Assembly: GCA_021397835.1 (NCBI GenBank)
Contig: JAJFZO010000575.1
Coordinates: 5,001 to 69,000, forward strand
Source: Moringa oleifera
Lineage: Eukaryota; Streptophyta; Magnoliopsida; Brassicales; Moringaceae
Reading direction: 5' to 3'
DNA: 64,000 nt
Shown here: positions 58,080 to 64,000 of the stretch, in pieces
Layout of the letters: each line of letters starts with the position of its first letter
Position numbering within the stretch: position 1 is the stretch's first letter
Notes under the pieces: model-generated
The model's database searches: none
Told to the model about the DNA's origin: nothing
What the model saw: only the letters and a program-made list of their open reading frames with translations
Made by a program: the position numbers and the translations under genes

Positions 58080-60300
58080 CTTGGCAAAAATGTAATGTTA
58101 CCGGGCATTGAGCAAGGAACTGAAAATATCAGGTCAATAGCTAGAAAAGAGATTAAATATGGACGATTATGTTTCTGAAAACAAGGCGGAGATATTGGAG
58201 ATTGTTTTCCAACAACCCAGTAAAACAGTGGCGGCTGAGCTCCGACTTCTTGTCATGACTATTCCTCTAGGTCAACTAGCTATGGATAGCCGTATGGAGT
58301 TCGTGATTTACTCCACTGTTATTGTTAGGTGGACCATCAAAATTGAAAAACAGTCAGATGATTTAAGTAATTGACGAAATAACAAAGCTCTGTTTTTGCC
58401 CGGTGGTTTTGCTGGTACCGCTGGACATGAGCCCCGTATATACTGTATACCCTCAGTGCTGAACAGGTATTGGCCCTCTTTGACAAGCTAGAGATTCCTG
58501 ATGATGAAAATGTTTTAAGCTGTATCCTTTGGCATAACATTTGGCGGAACTATGTGCATATCATTTGGTTTTGGATGCACCCATGGGGCAGAGTCTCATC
58601 CCGGACAGCGTCTGCTGCACATTTTCCCTTTGAATTAATTGTTTTATAAGACAGGAGTTTCAGATTACCTTTCCAGACACACTGTTGATAGTTTGTTCTC
58701 TGTACATACATAATTTAATCGAGCCCTTTCTATTATAAGGTTTGGAGAAAATAAAAAAGAATAATAATTTTTTTTGAAAAAAAGCTAGTAGAAAGTTTTT
58801 CACAATTATAGCCACAAGAGTTTTAAGGACTTCTTTTTCCTGTAGAAGATGATGATATTATCAGTGCTACTTAATTGAAGAGATTATCATAAGTATACTC
58901 ATTGCGCCCCTTGATCGTGTCTGCAACAATTTTTTTAATGAACAGTGAAAACAAGATAACAGGACAAATGAATTTGTAAAATTAATCTTTCATGTCATAT
59001 TTTGGATCAAGGTTCTTTGATAAGTTTATTTGCATGATCAAGTTTAGAAAATACCCTTATTTTTTATTTTTTTGCACAGGGTCCTCTTGACATTCGGTTC
59101 TTCCAGTCATTAAAAATGCATTTGTATTTGTTCACATCCAGAATAAGCTGCAAAATTTTCAAAATTTGCTTGCTTGTTTCAACTATAGTTTCGATAAACA
59201 TCCTTCATTGATCTGAGTAATTTTTTTTTCAAGAAAATATAAGGTATTTTTATAGTTTATTATATTAATGTAAAAAAAATAAATATAAAATTTTAATCAT
59301 CTAAATCATCACGTACCAATATTTTTTTTAACCGACTCAGTATAGCTCCAGAGCATGCTGATCCCTGTAGTTCCTGTTGTGTGGATGCTCTTGCTGTCAC
59401 GGAGGCTGTGCACCATGTTGGCAAAGACCTACCAGGCCTGGAGGTCTCAATGGGTGCACTGACCACTCCGAAATTTGCTGATATGGGTCTTTGTATCAAA
59501 AATGATTCGCTATAGGAACATTTTCAGACTCTTCTTATGGCGCTTACTGAATTGCTTCAGGTTTGCTACTCATGGTGGGTTCTCTGGTCTTGATTGATAG
59601 AGTTCATTGGATCAACCAAAAAGAAAAAAAAAAAAAAAAAAACTCATTAAGTTCATCTCAGACTGAGGTTTATAGCAAACTGGAAAGCATGTGGTCTTCT
59701 TCCCCCTTCAAAATAATCTCATGTATTACTCCTTACTTTTTGAAACTTGCATCTGGAAATAGAGGAATTTCTAATAGTACCAATTAGTTATATTTAACCC
59801 AAATATTTGGTTTTCAATCTTGACTACTTTTCCATATCCCTTCCTTTATCCACTACTACTACATTCCTACAGTTTCAGATATATTATGCTAGAAATTTGC
59901 ATGTTTTAAAAATGTAGTTTTTTTTTTTTTTTTTGTCTTTTTACCTGAGGAGTGGTCTTTGGTCTGGGTTGCGGTGTTTTGTTGAGGACATTTTTTGTTC
60001 AGAACAGTAGCTGAGGGATGGCATAGGACATCAATGCATTGTAGTAAGTTGTTTCATATTGCTCTCCTGGTTACATCCACTTGATCTTTAAAAAGATGCT
60101 GCTTGATTCCATGATTAAGATCTACAATTTTTTTGTGGTAGTCATTCATTGATGCTGAAGTTGCCCGTGTTTGTTATTGAGCCAGGACTTTAACTTGCTG
60201 AATATCCAGGATTACATGCCACAGACCCTGCTTATGCTTTGGCTGTTGATGCTGTAAATAGGGTCTTCTTTGGCTGATAATGGATCTTCTAGATGAACTT
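58080..60300. pseudogene. Shattered coding fragments of unknown origin
   Basis: Several short plus-strand pieces look formerly coding: 58159-58374 (begins MDDYVSENKAEILEIVFQQ), a piece near 58395-58450 (GFAGTAGHEPRIYC), a piece at 59345-59560 (PCSSCCVDALAVTEAVHHVG, KFADMGLCIKND, MALTELLQ, ending at a donor-like CAG|GTTTGC) with one in-frame stop, and one near 60205-60272 (HATDPAYALAVDAVNRVFFG). They are separated by AT-rich or T-run sequence, as exons would be, but frames are broken. I could not place the parent gene. Strand assignment is tentative. Confidence 0.4.
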
Positions 60301-60455
60301 GTCTGACAATGCCAAAAAGCCTTTCAACATTTTACTATGCCGCTCTTCCATGGTAAATCTCTTCTGTAACTCTGCAATTGCAGAAGCAAACAGTATGTCA
60401 GAGGAAATAGTGGGAGGAAGATAGGAGAATGTGGTAATGCATCCATCACATATTT

Positions 60456-60743
60456 TTGGGAGTTGCGTCAAAAATGGCCTTCAAATCCAAAGCACACACC
60501 GGCAAGTCACTCTTACTAGACCTGCTGTTTATTAACAACGAGCAAGATGGAAAGGAAACATGCAGAGGTCAGGTCATTGGTCAACTTTACCTCAACTTTT
60601 GTGCAGAGGCCATAGCTAATAGAACACTGTTTTATTGTTCTGATACCTCTGTTCATGATATAAGCTGTCTGTCATGTTTAGAATTTATTGGAGGTGCGCC
60701 TCCTGAACTAGACTCTAGAGGCACTGTTATCCTCGTAGCTTAG
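60456..60743 (+). CDS. Unrecognised 95-codon open frame, probably a gene fragment
   Basis: An open frame with mixed-composition protein (LLLDLLFINNEQDGKE, YLNFCAEAIANRTLFYC, LEFIGGAPPELDSRGTV). There is no signal peptide, membrane segment or known motif. The opposite strand over 60289-60471 also reads open, so the strand is uncertain. No TATA box or splice signals define a gene model. It may belong with the broken fragments before it. Confidence 0.25.
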   Translation: MGVASKMAFKSKAHTGKSLLLDLLFINNEQDGKETCRGQVIGQLYLNFCAEAIANRTLFYCSDTSVHDISCLSCLEFIGGAPPELDSRGTVILVA

Positions 60744-60744
60744 T

Positions 60745-63290
60745 TTAACCATTTTCCTTTAGGATAAAAAAAGACGCGGAACCGGAGACAGCCCAAACCT
60801 CAAATTGTAACCCAGAAAATGGCATCAAGAAATGCCAAAGCAGCTTAATTGGTTGTTCTAAGAGATTCCTTTGTTAATCAAGTGAGCCCATTAGAAAGAA
60901 GATGAGATTAGCATCAAATGCCTACAACCATAGAAACTGCACAAGAATCTAAGAATGCTGATGGCTTTTCTATCTGTGGAATCATAAACATTTTTCCATC
61001 AAGTTCAAGCTGTAGATGAGTAAAGCACTAGTCTTGAATATGAGAAAACACAGATATTTTATTAGCGAAAATGCTATGTTGTATTTCACTGTTTGCCACT
61101 TATGGCATCCATAGATGCACAATACCAAAACCAGCAACTATAAGCCAGCCGTGGCGAATGAGGCTGAGATTTTGCCAGTATTAGTGATCTCTATCACTAC
61201 CATGAGGAAGGCATTAAAGAGGTCCTTTTTTTTTTTTATAAAATATATTCACGTCTACATCCCCTGCAGTCTACAGCAATAGCTTCTCCTGCACATTGCT
61301 TCCTGGTTTGCCCAGTCACAGGTTCTAAGCTCTGATTGCTATTCTCTACTCTCTGCCTTTCCTCCCATCCTATCAGCTGGGCAAGCGACCAGGCTACCGT
61401 ATTTAGCTACAGCTGCAGGTCCGAAAGGTTAACGCATTTACAGGAAAAAATAAATCTACTCTGAAATTTGATGGATATGTCCAGAGTTAAGAGCTAGCAA
61501 CCATCCCCTAAAGAAAAATGAAAAGGAGAAGACTACTTTTGTTGTAGAATGAAATGTGTATTCCGTGATGAATGAGACTCAATTATTGGCTTAACCGATT
61601 CGATGAACCAGACAAAGGCGGAAAGAACACTGACATTTGATTTGGGTTTTTTTGGGGGGGGGGGGGGGGGGGGGGGGGGACAGGGACACTTGAGCCCCAT
61701 AGTCAAGATGGATGTGACTTGCCGCAACAAATCTTTTTAAATGAAATGTTGAACTAGCTAGACAAGATTATACCATGAGGAGAACATAATTAACCTTCTC
61801 TGCCCTGACCGTCAAGGCAAGCTTCTTCTTTGTCTGCTCATCTATGCTTTTGCAAATGGAGATTATCACTGTAAACACTAGTACTCACGGTCCGTGGCCT
61901 TCCCCACATGATTTACAAATTTAGAATTAAACAATAGCAAAGGTTTTGTATCCCCATGCACTGACATGAAATCCCTCCTTTCTCTTTACAAAGCTATTCA
62001 GATCAGGTGCAGTAAATATGACTTTTCATGCTCTTGACAGCAAAATATAAAAGAATTTTGAACTTATCCAGCTGTAGCAGCATACTGCCTGCTGTAGATT
62101 TTGTACTTGTAGTAGTGTGTGCATTTGGTTGGATGACGGGAGAGATATCCAAAAGATCTGGGGGATGGGAATACCTAATCCATTGGATTGTCAGAAATTT
62201 CTCTGAGAATCAATAAATGTGCGTGACCCTCCACTCCCTGCCAAGCTGTCCGTACAATAATGGCACTGCACTCTTCCCTCTCTCCCTCTCTCTCTTTTGT
62301 GTTTTGATGTTCACTGAGGTCACACGTGAATGAATTAATTCTCTGGTTGAAATAAACAAAGAGTTTCAAAAGGTCCAAGCTAAAACATACGCATCCCTCC
62401 AAAGAAAAACCAATTGATGACTGGACTTTAGCTTAAGTAAGATCTTGATGAAACAACAATTACTCTTTACAAAAAGAAACTTTATCATAATTTATAACAT
62501 GATGGCTCCACTTGAGTAGCAGCACTGACCCACTACAAAGATGGCAACATCAATGCAATTCCACTATTATAAATCACACACTTTCAATACTAATTAAACT
62601 AATTAAAAAAAAGATCTCAATTAAAATGGCACACATCTCGATGCCCCAACTTGTTAACTTTTTTTTTTTTTTACAAGTAAATTCCCTCAAGAGCTTCAGT
62701 TTTTTGGTTTTAGCATCGCATAGTGCGCTTGTACTCTCCAGCTGGCAACTGGTATCAGCAAAAAACAAAAACAAATATCATAAAAGCCAGCCCACGTCTC
62801 CACTTTCTCATACTCATTTACTCTCCCACATCTCATGAATGCTCCGTCCATGGGGAAACGTGTCAGAGGCTCCCCGCGAGTACTCTCCTTCCATACCCTC
62901 CCCTCGTACTCATCATTAGGTGGCTTGTCTGTCTCAAACAGATAAACATCAAATGGTTGCGAGCAAAAGAGGGAGCTTTTTTAACTCCTTCCGCCAGTGA
63001 CAACTGGGCGCTCCGTGAAACAGCTGTACTTATCGACGTGGATAATTCTTACTGGGAGATGCCTGCGCCCCAATCCTTTTGAGGACAGCCATGCCGTACA
63101 AAGTGCAGCCCCACAGCATGACCCAGCGGGCATTTTAACGGCTACATTCTTTAATTTTTTTTTGGACCACTTTCCAGTTTGTGCATTTTTTGAATCAAAC
63201 GTGGAATCCTGCGTGGCATCAGAAGTAAGGCGACGTGGCCGATTGACTACTGAAATGAGAACAGAAGAGCCTGTGATGCAAGCTAATTGA
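60745..63290. other. Spacer and distal promoter of the XTH gene
   Basis: No gene recognised. It contains a G26 run, a CT-rich stretch near 62274-62300, and, close to the XTH gene, ACGTGG cores at about 63037 and 63233 in a more GC-rich stretch (62860-63250). These resemble G-box/ABRE-type cores, but function cannot be judged. Confidence 0.5.
61654..61679. repeat. G26 homopolymer
   Basis: Twenty-six uninterrupted G residues after a T-rich stretch. On the opposite strand it would read as poly-Pro, which explains a spurious open frame there. Confidence 0.9.
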
Positions 63291-63296
63291 AATGGC

Positions 63297-63304
63297 TATA
63301 AAAG
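63297..63304 (+). promoter_or_regulatory. TATA box of the XTH gene
   Basis: TATAAAAG lies 75 bases before the ATG at 63372. A leader of about 40-45 bases, rich in CT, follows. Confidence 0.75.
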
Positions 63305-63371
63305 GGCCGGTGTTTTTACTGAGCGACTGCAGAGCACATTTCAGATTTCTCTCTCTGTCTCTCTAACTTCA

Positions 63372-64000
63372 ATGGCTACTTCCGGAAGCCAATTGAGTGT
63401 GCTTGTAGGTCTGTTTGTGGGTATCGCGATGGTGGGTTTGGTTAGCGCAACAAAGTTTGATGAGCTTTTTCAGCCAAGCTGGGCTTTGGATCATTTTCTC
63501 TATGAAGGGGATCTTCTTAAGCTCAAACTTGACAACTACTCTGGTACATGACACACCTTCTTTATGGTTTCGTGAGACAACAAAATCAAACGTTGCTGTA
63601 ACTTCACGTTGTTCTGTCATATTTTTCTCTGTTCAACGTTCCTTTCTACATGATTTGCATCTCTTCCTATTCTCTCCCATTGAGTAATTAGCCTCGAGGG
63701 CTTTTTGCCACGTTTAGCTTTCACTGCTCTTTTTGTTTTGATTTCTTTTTTGAAAGACGTCAAAACGTCGGCTTGATGATTTCAGGTGCTGGTTTTCAAT
63801 CAAAAAATAAGTATATGTTCGGGAAAGTCTCCATTCAGATTAAGCTTGTTGGGGGTGACTCTGCTGGAACTGTTACTGCATTCTATGTGAGCAATGAGTA
63901 CTTGGAACAATTGTTTATGAATTGTCACACAAACACAAGTCAAAATTACAATTTATTTTAGTATCAGTGATGTATTGTCACAGTCGGAGTCTGATAGGTG
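63372..64000 (+). CDS. Xyloglucan endotransglucosylase/hydrolase, XTH9-like (5' part; runs off window)
   Basis: Wall enzyme (GH16) that cuts and rejoins xyloglucan chains during cell expansion. Exon 1 is 63372-63543 and exon 2 is 63786-63897, joined in phase through a split Gly codon. Signal peptide covers about 1-26 (hydrophobic, ending VSA). The mature start [14 protein letters not shown] and the segments [31 protein letters not shown] and [14 protein letters not shown] match the N-terminal half of group I XTHs, closest in memory to XTH9. The catalytic HDE(I/F)DFEFLG box would be in exon 3, beyond or at the window edge, so activity cannot be judged. No damage is seen in the visible part. 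TATA and leader support the start. Confidence 0.9.

Noticed and set aside
61533..61730. Minus-strand frame with poly-Pro
   Set aside because: Produced by the G26 run.

Overview
This window is nuclear DNA of a flowering plant. The evidence is GT-AG split genes with many exons, a CCCTAAA-type telomere-like array at the left end, plant L1-type LINEs, Ty1/copia remnants, and plant-specific gene families (SPIKE1-type DOCK GEF, XTH). Both large proteins fit eudicot-like orthologs well, but the sequence alone does not fix the order or species. Because the C-rich telomere strand reads 5'->3' from base 1, the window is probably the left end of a chromosome arm, or sits beside an interstitial telomeric block.

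Layout. 1-1370 is a decayed telomere-like array. 1371-4100 is AT-rich spacer with one possible transposase remnant. 4330-11014 (+) is a complete 19-exon DNA topoisomerase II gene (predicted 1428 aa), with a TATA box, an upstream ORF and a telo-box in its leader. 11015-14450 is AT-rich spacer with a diverged duplication. 14878-46384 (+) is a complete 30-coding-exon SPIKE1/DOCK-family Rho-of-plants GEF (predicted 1836 aa). Its introns hold two near full-length but dead LINEs, each bounded by a 14-15 bp target-site duplication, plus a 4-copy 67-bp tandem repeat, a gene-fragment pseudogene, and homopolymer/microsatellite runs. 46385-49426 is spacer. 49427-50677 (-) is an intronless secreted leucine-rich-repeat protein of 416 aa. 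51451-56031 is an old Ty1/copia element with asymmetric LTRs and an odd 50-bp flanking repeat. 56040-60745 is a mosaic of broken coding fragments, including a second copia piece. 60745-63290 is spacer. 63372 to the window end (+) carries the first two exons of a xyloglucan endotransglucosylase/hydrolase closest to XTH9; the rest lies outside.

The four intact genes are ordinary plant genes (chromosome topology, actin/cell-shape signalling, an extracellular LRR protein, wall remodelling) and show no operon-like cooperation. The window's interest lies in its chromosome-end position, in the paired intronic LINEs with related lesions in the reverse-transcriptase core (one also carrying a local inversion of its catalytic boxes), and in the copia element's unusual flanks. 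I found no convincing evidence of a wholly new biological system.
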